DNA of 64,000 bases from Arthrobacter alpinus. Its GTDB lineage: Bacteria; Actinomycetota; Actinomycetes; Actinomycetales; Micrococcaceae. The stretch's first letter is position 1, and each line of letters opens with the position of its first letter. Below the pieces are notes generated by a model. That model did not search any database. It saw nothing but the letters and a program-made list of their open reading frames with translations, and had not been told where the DNA came from. This document shows, in pieces, positions 32,672 through 42,406 of this stretch. Made by a program: the position numbers and the translations under genes. The stretch is from assembly GCF_001294625.1 (NCBI RefSeq), contig NZ_CP012677.1, forward strand, positions 2,480,001 through 2,544,000, written 5' to 3'.

Positions 32672-34204
32672 CTAGTTTTGCGCCGCGGCGTAGCTGTCGC
32701 GCAGGTTACGCTTGAGGATCTTGCCGGCACCGGACATCGGCAGCGCCTCCAGGAACTCAAAGCTGCGCGGCACTTTGTACCCGGCAATGTGCTCCTTGCA
32801 ATGGGCCGCCAGTTCCTCCGCCGTTGCGCTATGGTCCGGGGAAAGGACCACGACGGCGTGCACGCGCTCGCCATACTTCTCATCCGGGACGCCAATGACG
32901 GCCGAGGAGGCCACGGCGGGGTGCTTGCTCAGTGCGTTTTCCACCTCGGCGGAGAACACGTTCTCGCCGCCGGTGACGATCATATCCTTGAGCCGGTCCA
33001 CAACGAAGACAAAACCGCCGGCGTCCATGTAGCCCAGGTCGCCGGTGTGCAACCAACCGCCGCGCAACGCCTCGGCGCTTGCCTCGGGGTTGTTCCAGTA
33101 GCCCTGCATGACGTGGGCTCCCTTGGCGCAGATCTCACCGACGTCACCGGGACGCGCCTCCGTGCCGTCCAGATCCAGGATGGCCACCTGGCAGTGCGGG
33201 GCCGGGCGTCCGCCGGAGCGCATGCGATCGCCTACGTGGTCATCGGGCAGCAGCAGTGTGATGACCGGCGCAGCCTCCGTCTGACCATACGCCTGGGTCA
33301 GGCGCACACCAGGGAAGCGTTCCTTGGTGCGGTTGAGCACGCCCTCGGAGATGGAGGAGCCGCCGTAGAGCATGCGCTCCATGGAGGAGAGGTCATAATT
33401 TCCGGCGTCGGGATGGTCCACCAGAACCTGGATCATGGTGGGCACCAGCAGCACGTCAGTGGGTTTGTGTTCCTCAATGGCCTTGAACACGCTGGTGGGT
33501 TCGAAGAACGGCACCATGACGTGTGTGCCGCCCAGGATGGTCAGCCCACACCAGGCCGCGAGGTCTGCCAGGTGGAACATGGGCGCCGCGTGCAGCAGCG
33601 TGGAGCCGGCCTTCAGCAGCTCACCCGAGGCAACGGTACCCAGGCCGGAGGTGACGAAGTTGGTGTGGCTGAGCATGACGCCTTTGGGGAATCCGGTGGT
33701 GCCACCCGTGTAATAGACCCCGGCGAGATCGTCGCCGCTGCGGTACGCATCCGGCACGGGCCCGGAGCCGGCCACCATGTCCTCGTAGGAGAGCAGACCC
33801 TCCGGGGTGGGTCCGTCACCGCAGTGGATCAACGTGGTCAGCCCGGGCGCTTTGTCCCGCAGAAGTGGCACCATGGGCAGGAAGGCATCGTCAATGAGCA
33901 GAACATGCGTCTCCGAGTCCGTCATGGAGTAGGCAATCTCTGCCGGGCTCCAGCGGATGTTGACAGGGTTCACGGCGGCCCCGGCCCACGGCACGGCCAG
34001 CAGGTATTCGGCGAACCTGTCCGTGTTCATGGACAGCATGGCGACCCTGTCCCCCGCCTGCACACCAATCTTTTGCAGTGCCCCGGCAAACCTGGCAATC
34101 CGGTCGGCGTGCTCCCTATAACTCCGCACCCGGTCCTTGTAAATAGTGGCGATGCCATCCGGGTCCGCCTGAAGTGAACGGTGCAATCCTTGGGTTAGGT
34201 ACAT
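32672..34204 (-). CDS. Fatty-acid (acyl) CoA ligase, FadD type
   Basis: The 510-residue ANL-superfamily ligase has the P-loop YYTGGTTGFPKGV, GQTEAAPVIT and the C-terminal SGAGKILKRNLR with the catalytic Lys. It activates an acyl acid as CoA ester for the racemase and the oxidation enzymes encoded around it. It starts at ATG 34202-34204 with GAGGAGTC upstream. Chain-length preference cannot be read from sequence. The downstream racemase suggests methyl-branched acids. Confidence 0.88.
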   Translation of the reverse strand: MYLTQGLHRSLQADPDGIATIYKDRVRSYREHADRIARFAGALQKIGVQAGDRVAMLSMNTDRFAEYLLAVPWAGAAVNPVNIRWSPAEIAYSMTDSETHVLLIDDAFLPMVPLLRDKAPGLTTLIHCGDGPTPEGLLSYEDMVAGSGPVPDAYRSGDDLAGVYYTGGTTGFPKGVMLSHTNFVTSGLGTVASGELLKAGSTLLHAAPMFHLADLAAWCGLTILGGTHVMVPFFEPTSVFKAIEEHKPTDVLLVPTMIQVLVDHPDAGNYDLSSMERMLYGGSSISEGVLNRTKERFPGVRLTQAYGQTEAAPVITLLLPDDHVGDRMRSGGRPAPHCQVAILDLDGTEARPGDVGEICAKGAHVMQGYWNNPEASAEALRGGWLHTGDLGYMDAGGFVFVVDRLKDMIVTGGENVFSAEVENALSKHPAVASSAVIGVPDEKYGERVHAVVVLSPDHSATAEELAAHCKEHIAGYKVPRSFEFLEALPMSGAGKILKRNLRDSYAAAQN

Positions 34205-34276
34205 GGTGACTCCTCGTTATAAAAAATCGACGTTGACTTTCAAACAGGACATTCCAAGCTGGTGCCTCTTGCCTTG

Positions 34277-35197
34277 CTATTTTCCCGTGAACACTCCCGG
34301 ACGGTTCTCCGCCATGGCCTGCACGGCCTCGAGCAAGTCCTCGCTGTGCAAAAACGATGAATTCCACAGCGCCACATGCCGCAGCCCGCGGGCAATGTCC
34401 TCCTCGCGGCCCTCATTCAGCACGGCCTTGGTGCCGGCCACGGCCAGCGGCGAGTTTGCCGCACTTTCCGCGGCCATGGCCAAAGCCGCAGCCATCAGTT
34501 CCGCAGGCTCCGCGTAGACGTCATTGACCAGGCCGATTTTCTCCGCCCGGCTTGCCGGGATGTCCTTGGCCGTGATTGCCAGCTCGCGCAGGTGCCCCTC
34601 GCCGATGATGCCGCGCAGGCGCTGGAGACTTCCGACGTCGGCCACGATCGCCAGCCGCGCCTCCCGGATGCTGAACTTGGCGTCAGCACTGGCCAGGCGG
34701 ACATCGGCGGCGCTGATCAAGTCGACACCGCCGCCAATACACCAGCCGTGCACGGCTGCAATGACAGGCTTCCGGCAGGCGGCCACGGAGGTGATGGCGT
34801 CCTGCAGGCCCCGGATGAGACCCCGCAATTCGGTCCGTGCGGCGGCCTGCGCCGGGGCGCCGGGACCCAGCCTTCCCAGCCACGAGCCCAGCACCTCCTG
34901 CACGTCCAGGCCGGTGCTGAAGTGGTTTCCGGCACCGGCCAGCACCACGGCCCGCACCGTGTCATCGGCATCAAGGGCCCCAAAAACCCGGGGCAGTTCT
35001 TCCCAGAACGCGAGCCCCATCATGTTGCCGCGGCCCGGACCGGTCAGACGCACGACGGCGACTCCCGGGTTGGGTGCCTCTGCCACAGTGAATGCGGTCC
35101 AGGCCTGGGTGAAGGCGGGCCCTTTGGCGGCGGGTCCTGTTGTGGCCCCGGCCTGGCTTCCTGCCTGGTTGGGCCCGGCCGCGGCCGCAGTGTTCAT
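34277..35197 (-). CDS. Enoyl-CoA hydratase/isomerase family protein
   Basis: The 306-residue crotonase-fold protein has FSTGLDVQEVLGSW (oxyanion region) and GWCIGGGVDLISAADVRLA, as in delta3,5-delta2,4-dienoyl-CoA isomerase-like proteins (the Asp after GGGV supports isomerase chemistry). The first about 30 residues are an Ala/Gly-rich extension. Its start overlaps the fadB stop (TGATG), so translation is coupled. It would process unsaturated acyl-CoA intermediates. Confidence 0.8.
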   Translation of the reverse strand: MNTAAAAGPNQAGSQAGATTGPAAKGPAFTQAWTAFTVAEAPNPGVAVVRLTGPGRGNMMGLAFWEELPRVFGALDADDTVRAVVLAGAGNHFSTGLDVQEVLGSWLGRLGPGAPAQAAARTELRGLIRGLQDAITSVAACRKPVIAAVHGWCIGGGVDLISAADVRLASADAKFSIREARLAIVADVGSLQRLRGIIGEGHLRELAITAKDIPASRAEKIGLVNDVYAEPAELMAAALAMAAESAANSPLAVAGTKAVLNEGREEDIARGLRHVALWNSSFLHSEDLLEAVQAMAENRPGVFTGK

Positions 35198-37362
35198 CAG
35201 TACCTCTCCCCCGCTTCAGCCTTGGCAACCAGGGAAGCCGGCGGCAGGAAGTGCTCGCCATACTGGGCCGCCAGCTCGCGGGACCTGTCCACAAAACCTG
35301 CCAGTCCGCCGTCGTACCCGTTCATGTATTGGAGCACGCCACCGGTCCAGGCGGGGAAGCCGATGCCTAGGATGGAGCCGATGTTGGCGTCCTCCACGCT
35401 GCGCAGCACCCCCTCATCCACGCACTTGACGGTTTCCAGGGATTCGGCGAAGAGCATGCGCTCCTTCATGTCCTGGAAGGGGATCTCCACGGTGCCGCCG
35501 TAGGTCTCCTTGAGGCCTTCCCAGAGGCCGGTGCGGTGGCCGTCGGCGTAGTTGTAGAAGCCGGCGCCGGCGAGCTTGCCTTTGCGGTCAAACTTCTCCA
35601 GCATGGTGTCGATGACGTCGTAGCCGGCGTGGTGGCGGTATTTCTGCACACCGTTATCGGCTTCCAGCCCTGACTTGGTCTCCTTCTGGATCTTGGACAT
35701 GAGGGTCAGATTCAGCTCGTCGGCGAGCTGCAGCGGCGGGGCCGGGTAGCCGGCCTGCAGGCCTGCCTGTTCAATGGATGGCGCGGCAATGCCCTCTCCC
35801 AGCATGGCGATGGCCTCATTCATGAAGGTGCCGATCACGCGGGAGGTGAAGAAGCCGCGGGAATCATTGACCACGATGGGGGTCTTCTTGATCTGCTGGG
35901 CGATGTCGAAGGCCTTGGCAAGTGTTTCGTCGGAGGTGTTCGCGCCGGCGATGATTTCCAGCAGCGGCATCTTGTCCACGGGCGAGAAGAAGTGCAGGCC
36001 GATGAAATTCTCCTGTGCCTTCACACCCTCTGCAAGTGTGGTGATGGGCAGCGTTGAAGTGTTTGAGCCCAGCACCGCGTTCTCCCCCAGGAGGTCCTGG
36101 ATTTCGGCGAACGCCTTCTGCTTCACCGCCACGCTTTCAAAGACTGCCTCTATGACAAGATCGGCCCCGGCCAGGTCCGCCGCTTCGGCGGTCGGGGTAA
36201 TCTTGGCGAGAAGCGCATCAGCCTGCTCCTGGGTTTGCTGGCCCCTCTGGACGGCCTTGTCAGTCAGTGTCTTTGAGTAGGCCTTCCCGCGTTCCGCCGC
36301 CTCCAAGGACACGTCCTTGAGCACAACGTCCATGCCGCCGCGGGCACACACATAGGCGATGCCGGCGCCCATCATGCCGGCGCCGAGCACCGCAACCTTC
36401 TTGGCCGTGTACTTCTCGTATCCTGCCGGGCGGCTGCCGCCGGCGCTGATGTGGCCCATGTCGAAGAAGAACGCCTTGATCATATTCGTGGAGACCTGAC
36501 CGGTCACGACTTCCACGAAGTAGCGCGACTCAATTTCCAGTGCCGTGTCGAAATCCACCTGGGTGCTTTCCACTGCGGCGGCGAGGATGGCGCGCGGGGC
36601 CGGATAGTTGGCGCCCTTGAGTTGCTTGCGCAGGTTCGCAGGGAACGCTGGCAAGTTCGCGGCAAACGCCGGGGTGCTGGGGGTGCCGCCGGGGATCCGG
36701 TACTTGGGCACATCCCAGGGCTGCACGGCCTCCGGGTTCGCCTTGATCCACGCCTTGGCTGCGGGTATCAGTTCCTCCACGCTGTCCACGACCTCGTGGA
36801 CCAGCCCGATTTCCAGGGCCTTGCGGGGTTTGTACTTTTGGCCCTGCAACAGCACTTTCATGGTGGCGTCGGCAATGCCCATCAGGCGCACCGTGCGCAC
36901 AATCCCGCCGCCGCCGGGCAGCAGACCCAAGGTGACCTCGGGCAAGCCGATGACCGAGCCGCGCGTGTCCGCGGCGACCCGGTGGTGGGCGGCAAGCGCG
37001 ATTTCCAGCCCGCCGCCCAGTGCCGCACCGTTGATCGCGGCCACCACGGGCTTGCCGAGGGTTTCCAGGATGCGCAGCTGGGCCTTGACCTGCTGGCCCA
37101 GGTCAAAGATCTTTTGGGCGTCCTCCGGGGTGGAGGTGACCAAGTCCTTCAGCTCGCCTCCGGCAAAGAAGGTCTTCTTGGCGGAGACAAGCACGACGCC
37201 GGTGATGCCCGCCTTCTCTGCCGCGAGACGCTCCACGGCAGCCTGCATGGAGGCAATATAGTCGCCGTTCATGGTGTTGGCAGACTGGTTCGGGTCATCC
37301 AGTGTCAGGATGACAACGCCGTCTCCGTCTTGTTCCCAGCGAATGGTGTTTGTGTAGCTCAT
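35197..37362 (-). CDS. fadB: Trifunctional-type 3-hydroxyacyl-CoA dehydrogenase/enoyl-CoA hydratase (FadB/FadJ)
   Basis: The 721-residue fusion has an N-terminal crotonase domain (AALGGGLEIALAAHH, FGLPEV-like EVTLGLLPGGGG). An NAD-binding domain starts around residue 310 (KVAVLGAGMMGAGIAYVCAR), and the C-terminal hydroxyacyl-CoA dehydrogenase domain contains SRGFFTSRV. It performs hydration and the second oxidation of beta-oxidation. Start ATG 37360-37362 lies five bases after the thiolase stop, with GAGAGGG inside the thiolase end as binding site. A TTG 18 bases earlier is less likely. Confidence 0.92.
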   Translation of the reverse strand: MSYTNTIRWEQDGDGVVILTLDDPNQSANTMNGDYIASMQAAVERLAAEKAGITGVVLVSAKKTFFAGGELKDLVTSTPEDAQKIFDLGQQVKAQLRILETLGKPVVAAINGAALGGGLEIALAAHHRVAADTRGSVIGLPEVTLGLLPGGGGIVRTVRLMGIADATMKVLLQGQKYKPRKALEIGLVHEVVDSVEELIPAAKAWIKANPEAVQPWDVPKYRIPGGTPSTPAFAANLPAFPANLRKQLKGANYPAPRAILAAAVESTQVDFDTALEIESRYFVEVVTGQVSTNMIKAFFFDMGHISAGGSRPAGYEKYTAKKVAVLGAGMMGAGIAYVCARGGMDVVLKDVSLEAAERGKAYSKTLTDKAVQRGQQTQEQADALLAKITPTAEAADLAGADLVIEAVFESVAVKQKAFAEIQDLLGENAVLGSNTSTLPITTLAEGVKAQENFIGLHFFSPVDKMPLLEIIAGANTSDETLAKAFDIAQQIKKTPIVVNDSRGFFTSRVIGTFMNEAIAMLGEGIAAPSIEQAGLQAGYPAPPLQLADELNLTLMSKIQKETKSGLEADNGVQKYRHHAGYDVIDTMLEKFDRKGKLAGAGFYNYADGHRTGLWEGLKETYGGTVEIPFQDMKERMLFAESLETVKCVDEGVLRSVEDANIGSILGIGFPAWTGGVLQYMNGYDGGLAGFVDRSRELAAQYGEHFLPPASLVAKAEAGERY

Positions 37363-37366
37363 AGTC

Positions 37367-38584
37367 TTAGACCCTCTCAATCAAAGTTGCCACGCCCATA
37401 CCGCCGCCAATGCACAACGTCACCACGGCCCGGCGCTTGTCGGTGCGCTCCAGCTCGTCCAGCACGGTGCCCAAAATCATGGCGCCTGTTGCCCCGAGCG
37501 GGTGGCCCATAGCGATGGCGCCGCCGTTGACGTTCAGCTTCTCGTCCGGAATGCCCAAGTCCCTCTGGTACTTCAGCACCACGGACGCGAAGGCCTCGTT
37601 GATCTCGAAGAGATCAATATCCGCCACGGTGAGCCCCGCAGTCCTCAGCAGTTTCTCTGTGGCCGGGGTGGGGCCGGTAAGCATGATGGTGGGGTCCGCG
37701 CCCGACGTTGCCGTGGCCACAATCCTGGCCCGCGGTTTCAGTCCCAGATGCTCCCCCACCGCGGCGCTGCCCACCAAAACCAGGGCGGCGCCGTCGACAA
37801 TCCCCGAAGAGTTGGCGGCGGTGTGGACGTGGTCAATCTTCTCCACGGCATGGAACTTTTGCAGTGCGACGGCGTCGAAACCGCCGGCCTCGCCCATGGT
37901 TGCGAAGGCCGGGCGCAGGCCGGCCTGGGATTCCGGGGTGGACTCGGGGCGCATGTGCTCGTCGTGGTCCAGGACCACCAGCCCGTTCTGGTCCTTGACG
38001 GGGATGACCGAGTTGGCGAAGCGGCCCTCCTTCCAGGCACGGGCGGCGAGGCGCTGGGAGCGCACCGCGTACGCGTCAACGTCAACGCGGCTGAAGCCCT
38101 CCATGGTGGCGATGAGGTCGGCACCCACGCCCTGCGGGACAAAGTAGGAGTCGTAGTTGGTGGCGGGGTCCATGGCCCAGGCGCCGCCGTCGGAGCCGAT
38201 GGGCACGCGGGACATGGACTCCACGCCTCCGGCGATGATGAGCTGATCCCAGCCCGAGCGCACCTTCTGCGCGGCGACGTTGACGGCCTCCAAGCCGGAG
38301 GCGCAGAAGCGGTTGAGTTGTACGCCGCCCACAGTGTCCGGCAGGCCGGCGGCAATCACGGCCGTGCGGGCAATCACAGCCCCCTGGTCACCGATCGGGG
38401 AGACGACGCCGAGGATCAGGTCGTCGATCAGGTTTTCGTCCAGGTCCGGGTGGCGTTCGCGCAGGGCGTCGATCAGGCCCACCACGAGGTCGATCGGCTT
38501 GGTCCCGTGCAGCGACCCCTTCTTGCCGCGGCCGCGCGGGGTGCGGATGGCGTCGTAGACAAATGCTTCGGCTTGTTCGCTCAC
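37367..38584 (-). CDS. fadA: Acetyl-CoA C-acyltransferase (thiolase, FadA)
   Basis: The 405-residue thiolase has the nucleophilic Cys in [12 protein letters not shown], the His in [15 protein letters not shown] and the second Cys in [15 protein letters not shown]. It cleaves 3-ketoacyl-CoA as the last step of the cycle. It is directly upstream of fadB in the same operon (AB order reversed relative to E. coli). All catalytic residues are present. Confidence 0.95.
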   Translation of the reverse strand: MSEQAEAFVYDAIRTPRGRGKKGSLHGTKPIDLVVGLIDALRERHPDLDENLIDDLILGVVSPIGDQGAVIARTAVIAAGLPDTVGGVQLNRFCASGLEAVNVAAQKVRSGWDQLIIAGGVESMSRVPIGSDGGAWAMDPATNYDSYFVPQGVGADLIATMEGFSRVDVDAYAVRSQRLAARAWKEGRFANSVIPVKDQNGLVVLDHDEHMRPESTPESQAGLRPAFATMGEAGGFDAVALQKFHAVEKIDHVHTAANSSGIVDGAALVLVGSAAVGEHLGLKPRARIVATATSGADPTIMLTGPTPATEKLLRTAGLTVADIDLFEINEAFASVVLKYQRDLGIPDEKLNVNGGAIAMGHPLGATGAMILGTVLDELERTDKRRAVVTLCIGGGMGVATLIERV

Positions 38585-38649
38585 GTGAGCTTTCCTTCCA
38601 TTGTCATCCCTGCCGCTGCGGTGCGGCGGGACGGTTGGTAAAATAGTTC

Positions 38650-38672
38650 ATAACGCAGGTGAGGGAGCGTCT
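38650..38672 (-). repeat. Partial dispersed intergenic repeat
   Basis: On the minus strand the sequence GACGCTCCCTCACC is followed, after a T/A-rich centre, by AACCGT. This resembles the first half of the elements at 1514 and 52985. It lies between the thiolase and the acyl-CoA dehydrogenase genes. The second half is weak, so I treat it as a degenerate copy. Confidence 0.35.
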
Positions 38673-38686
38673 GCGTGGAGCTGCCA

Positions 38687-39844
38687 TTAAAGCGAGCGGG
38701 CAATGAGTTCCTTCATGACCTCATTGGCCCCGGCAAGCACCCGCAGCACGCGGTTGTCTGCGTACATGCCGGCGATGGGGTATTCCATCATGTAGCCGTA
38801 GCCGCCAAAGAGCTGCTGGCAGCGGTCCACCACTTCGGCGGTTCTGTCGGTGATCCAGTACTTGGCCATGGACGCCGTTGCAGCGTCCAACCCGCCGTTG
38901 ACGTGCCGTGTGATGCAGTCGTCGAGGAACACGCGGTTGACCCTGGTGATCGTGGCGCATTCGGCCAGCTCAAAGCGGGTGTTTTGCAGTTCAAAAAGCG
39001 GCTTGCCGAATGCCTCGCGGGTCTTGGTGTACTCGAGCGTGGCCTCTACGGCGGCCTCGCTCATAGCCTGTGCCATGATGGCGGTGATGAGCCTTTCCTG
39101 CGGCAGCTGGTTCATGAGCTGGTAGAAGCCCTTGCCCTCTTCCCCGCCCAGGATGTTGGCGGCCGGGATGCGCAGATTCTCGAAGAACAGCTCCGAGGTG
39201 TCCTGGCCCTTGAGTCCGAGCTTGTCCAGCTTGCGGCCGCGGGAGAAACCCGGGGTGTCATCATTGACCTCGGCGACCAGCAGCGAGATGCCCTTGGCCC
39301 CCAGGCTGGTGTCCGTCTTGGCGGCGATGACCACCAGGTCGCACAGCTGGCCGTTGGAGATGAAGGTTTTCGAGCCGCTCACCAGGTAGTCATCGCCGTC
39401 GCGGACGGCCCGGGTGGTGATGGCCTGCAGGTCGGATCCGGTGCCGGGTTCTGTCATGGCAATGGCACCCACCCATTCGCCGCTGCACATCTTGGCCAGC
39501 CAGCGGACCTTTTGCTCCTCATTGGCGTAGGCCAGCAGGTAATGGGCCACGATGCCCTCGCTGACTGCGAAGCCCAGGCTGCCCGCACCTGCCTTCGTCT
39601 GTTCCTGTAGCAGCAGTGCCAGGTTGGCGAAGGTGCCACCGCCGCCGCCGTATTCCTCAGGGATGGACATGCCGGAGAGACCAAGTTCCCCGGCGCGGGC
39701 ATACAGCGCCTTGTCAGGGGCGCCCTGGGCCTGGAACTTCTCCTCAAGCGGGGCAACCTCCTTAGTAAAAAAGTCTTGCAGAAGGGACTGTACGTCGAGC
39801 AGATCCTCGTCGATCCATGTCGATGTTGACTGAGTTGTTGACAT
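38687..39844 (-). CDS. Acyl-CoA dehydrogenase
   Basis: The 385-residue dehydrogenase has AMTEPGTGSDLQAI (FAD loop), SNGQLCDLVV and the C-terminal LFGGYGYMMEYPIAGMYAD with the terminal helix. It likely serves the FadB/FadA set just downstream, reducing ETF. It is divergent from a crotonase-TetR pair and its promoter overlaps a 21-bp palindrome. Start ATG 39842-39844. The substrate is not evident. The tail with YPIAGMYAD resembles long-chain members. Confidence 0.88.
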   Translation of the reverse strand: MSTTQSTSTWIDEDLLDVQSLLQDFFTKEVAPLEEKFQAQGAPDKALYARAGELGLSGMSIPEEYGGGGGTFANLALLLQEQTKAGAGSLGFAVSEGIVAHYLLAYANEEQKVRWLAKMCSGEWVGAIAMTEPGTGSDLQAITTRAVRDGDDYLVSGSKTFISNGQLCDLVVIAAKTDTSLGAKGISLLVAEVNDDTPGFSRGRKLDKLGLKGQDTSELFFENLRIPAANILGGEEGKGFYQLMNQLPQERLITAIMAQAMSEAAVEATLEYTKTREAFGKPLFELQNTRFELAECATITRVNRVFLDDCITRHVNGGLDAATASMAKYWITDRTAEVVDRCQQLFGGYGYMMEYPIAGMYADNRVLRVLAGANEVMKELIARSL

Positions 39845-39862
39845 ACCGCCAATAGTGCAGGA

Positions 39863-39883
39863 CTATTGACACCGTGTCAATAG
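39863..39883. promoter_or_regulatory. 21-bp palindromic operator, probably for the TetR at 40785
   Basis: CTATTGACAC-C-GTGTCAATAG has 10-bp arms that match exactly around one central base. It sits 19 bp upstream of the acyl-CoA dehydrogenase start and 42 bp upstream of the divergent crotonase gene. Size and symmetry are typical of TetR-dimer operators, and the crotonase gene is coupled to a TetR gene. Confidence 0.85.
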
Positions 39884-39924
39884 ATTGCGCAAGTCTTTAC
39901 TTTCCATTCATGAAAGCGACGGCC

Positions 39925-40788
39925 ATGACTGCTGAAACCACCACTGCTTACACGGCCATTGTCTACGCCGTTGCCGACCGCATCGCGACGGTTTCCCTGA
40001 ACCGTCCCGAGGCGCGAAACGGTTACACACTGACCATGGCGCACGAGCTCGAGCACGCCTTTCTGGCTGCCGACGCCGACCCCACCGTTCAGGTTGTGGT
40101 GTTCACGTGCGTAGGCAAAGATTTTTCGGTGGGTGCGGATCTCAGCGGCGGAGGCTTTGACGTCTCCGGCACCGATCCCGACGCAGATTGGCAGGAACCG
40201 GCGGGACGCTGCTCCAAGACCATCTATGGCATGAACAAGCCGGTCATCGCGGCCCTGCGCGGGGTTTCCGTGGGCGGCGGAATGACCATCACGCTCTCCT
40301 GCGACTTCCGCCTCGCCTCCACCGACTCCCGTTTTTCCTTCCCGTTCAGCCGCCGCGGCATTTTCCCCGAGGGAGCCTCGGTCTGGTATCTGCCGCGCCT
40401 GGTGGGCATTTCCAAGGCCACTGACTGGATGCTCACCGGCCGCCTCTTTGGCGCCAGTGAAGCGCTCGACGCCGGATTGGTCACCTCGGTGCACGAGCCG
40501 GAAGCCGTGCTGGGCGCCGCTTATGAACTGGCCCGGGACATCATTGCCAACACCTCGGAGGTGTCCACGGCCGTGATCAAGCAAATGTTGAACCGGCTCA
40601 GCGGGCTTGACTCCCCCATCCCCGTGCATGCTATCGACTCCCGGCTCATTGCAGGGCTGAGCCGGCACAGCGACGCGGTTGAGGGCGTAAAGTCCTTCCT
40701 GGAGAAACGGCCGCCGGCCTTCCCCATGACGGTGCCGGGCGACCTGCCGCAGTTGCTTCCCTGGATAGAGACAGACCAAACACCGTGA
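39925..40788 (+). CDS. Enoyl-CoA hydratase family protein
   Basis: The 287-residue crotonase has VGADLSGGGFDVSG near the oxyanion site, GVSVGGGMTITLSCDFRLA and FPFSRRGIFPEGASVWYLPR. The start chosen is ATG 39925, with GAAAG upstream. Earlier ATG/GTG codons in frame fall in or near the operator palindrome and lack a binding site. It overlaps the downstream TetR gene by 4 nt (GTGA), so the two are one unit. It may hydrate the product of the divergent dehydrogenase. Confidence 0.85.
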   Translation: MTAETTTAYTAIVYAVADRIATVSLNRPEARNGYTLTMAHELEHAFLAADADPTVQVVVFTCVGKDFSVGADLSGGGFDVSGTDPDADWQEPAGRCSKTIYGMNKPVIAALRGVSVGGGMTITLSCDFRLASTDSRFSFPFSRRGIFPEGASVWYLPRLVGISKATDWMLTGRLFGASEALDAGLVTSVHEPEAVLGAAYELARDIIANTSEVSTAVIKQMLNRLSGLDSPIPVHAIDSRLIAGLSRHSDAVEGVKSFLEKRPPAFPMTVPGDLPQLLPWIETDQTP

Positions 40789-41393
40789 CACTTCCCAGCC
40801 CTGCCCCGATCCGGCAGCGACTCAACCCCGACGAACGCCGCCAACAGATTCTTGTGTGCGCGCAGAAGCTGTTTAGCGAGCGGGCCTACGAGGATGTTTC
40901 CGCGACGGACATTGCAGCGTCGGCGGGGGTGGCCCGCGGGCTGATCAACCACTATTTCGGCAACAAGCGCGAGCTGTACCTGGAGGTCATCAAGGTCAGT
41001 TCCACGGTGTCGAAGGTGGCTGTGGCCACGTTACCTATGGGTTCCCTGGAGGAACGGATCGACTTGGCGGTGGCCTGGTTCCTCGATTCTCTGGAGAAGT
41101 CCGGCGGCATGTGGCTGTCCTTCGGCGGCGGATTGGGGCGCGATCCGGACCTGGAGAAGATCCTGATCGCGGCTGAGAACGAGTCCATTGAGCTGCTGAT
41201 TGAGGCCTGCGGACTGTCCGGGCGGACCGCAGGGCTCGAACAGATCCGGGCAATGTTCCGAGTTTATGCGCAACTGGCCCGCAGCGGTGCCCGTGAATGG
41301 CTGTTGCGCAAGACGCTGACCCGCCCACAGGTTCATGCGCTGTTGGCCAGCACTCTGAGGGTCATAGCCGAAGAAGCAGTCGCCGCCATCTAA
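40785..41393 (+). CDS. TetR-family transcriptional regulator
   Basis: The 202-residue protein has an N-terminal helix-turn-helix (DERRQQILVCAQKLF; ATDIAASAGVARGLINHYF). The C-terminal domain resembles TetR_C regulators of lipid genes. Its GTG start overlaps the crotonase stop. It most likely binds the palindrome at 39863-39883 and represses both divergent units until an acyl-CoA ligand appears. Similar to FadR-type TetR repressors in function, by inference. Confidence 0.9.
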   Translation: MTLPSPAPIRQRLNPDERRQQILVCAQKLFSERAYEDVSATDIAASAGVARGLINHYFGNKRELYLEVIKVSSTVSKVAVATLPMGSLEERIDLAVAWFLDSLEKSGGMWLSFGGGLGRDPDLEKILIAAENESIELLIEACGLSGRTAGLEQIRAMFRVYAQLARSGAREWLLRKTLTRPQVHALLASTLRVIAEEAVAAI

Positions 41394-41488
41394 CCCCTCG
41401 CCCTCCCTTTGACTCGGTTTCACCTTTGGTCGGTTATTCGCAATCGGACCAAAGCTGATACCTCGTCGGAAGTGGTGGGATGGAGAGG

Positions 41489-42406
41489 CTACTGGTCCAC
41501 GTAGAGGTCGATCATCAGCTCCACCGACGGGTCCACGGCGTAGCCGGAGAAGTCCTCCATGCCGCGGGCACGCAGTAGCTCCTCGTCGATGATGGCCTGG
41601 CCCGTCAGTTCCCGGCTGTTGGTGGTGAGGATCGCGTGCGCGGCGTCGGCCATGATGGCGGCCGTGCGCGATCGCCGGATCATCTCGTCCCCGCCCAGGA
41701 TGTTCGCCACGGCGGCAGTTGCAATCGTGGTGCGCGGCCACAGCGCATTCGAAGCAACCCCCTGGGCCGCAAACTCGGCCGCAAAGCCCAGCGCCGTCAG
41801 CGTCATGCCGTACTTCGCCAGGGTGTAGGCCGGATTCATGCCGAGCCACTTCTGTGACAAGTTCAGCGGCGGGCATAGCGAAAGGATGTGCGGATTCTCC
41901 GCCTCCAATAGAAAAGGCAGCGCCGCCTTGGACAGCATGAAGGTGCCTCGCACGTTCACATCCTGCATGAGATCGTATCGCTTGGGTGAAACCTTCAGCG
42001 TGCCGTCCAGGGAGATCACGGAGGCGTTGTTCACCACGATGTCGATCCCGCCGAACGTCGCCACAGCCTGCACCACGGCGGAGGCGATCGTCTCGTCGTC
42101 GCGGACATCGCCGACCACGGCCAGCACCTTCCCGCCAGCGGCCTCAATCGCTGCAGCTGAGGTGTGGATGGTGCCTTCCAGCCGGGGGTCCGGGGTGTCC
42201 GTCTTGGCGATCAGGACCACATTGGCCCCGTCGCGGGCGGCGCGCACGGCGATGGCCAGCCCGATCCCGCGCGAGCCGCCCGACATCAGCAGGGTTTTTC
42301 CGCCCAGGTTCCCCATCCCAGACGGGGCACAGGCACCCAAGCCGCCATCCGGCGTCGTGCTTCCCCCACTGCCAGTGCTGCCCAAATCCCTAGATGTTCC
42401 GGTCAT
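41489..42406 (-). CDS. HSDL2-like SDR-family oxidoreductase
   Basis: The 305-residue protein has an NAD(P)-binding MSGGSRGIGLAIA and the Tyr/Lys pair in AYTLAKYGMT. The region CPPLNLSQKW and NALWPRTTIAT match the human HSDL2-like branch rather than fatty-acid reductases, with Ser replaced around the CPP. The start ATG 42404-42406 has GGAGGGG upstream and lies 17 nt inside the FadD gene, so the first 30 Gly/Ser/Thr-rich residues are real. It is probably co-transcribed with the ligase and acts on an acyl or ketone intermediate. Confidence 0.8.
   Translation of the reverse strand: MTGTSRDLGSTGSGGSTTPDGGLGACAPSGMGNLGGKTLLMSGGSRGIGLAIAVRAARDGANVVLIAKTDTPDPRLEGTIHTSAAAIEAAGGKVLAVVGDVRDDETIASAVVQAVATFGGIDIVVNNASVISLDGTLKVSPKRYDLMQDVNVRGTFMLSKAALPFLLEAENPHILSLCPPLNLSQKWLGMNPAYTLAKYGMTLTALGFAAEFAAQGVASNALWPRTTIATAAVANILGGDEMIRRSRTAAIMADAAHAILTTNSRELTGQAIIDEELLRARGMEDFSGYAVDPSVELMIDLYVDQ

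Noticed and set aside
32228..34177. A 649-codon plus-strand frame
   Set aside because: Antisense to the FadD and racemase genes; no recognisable domain.
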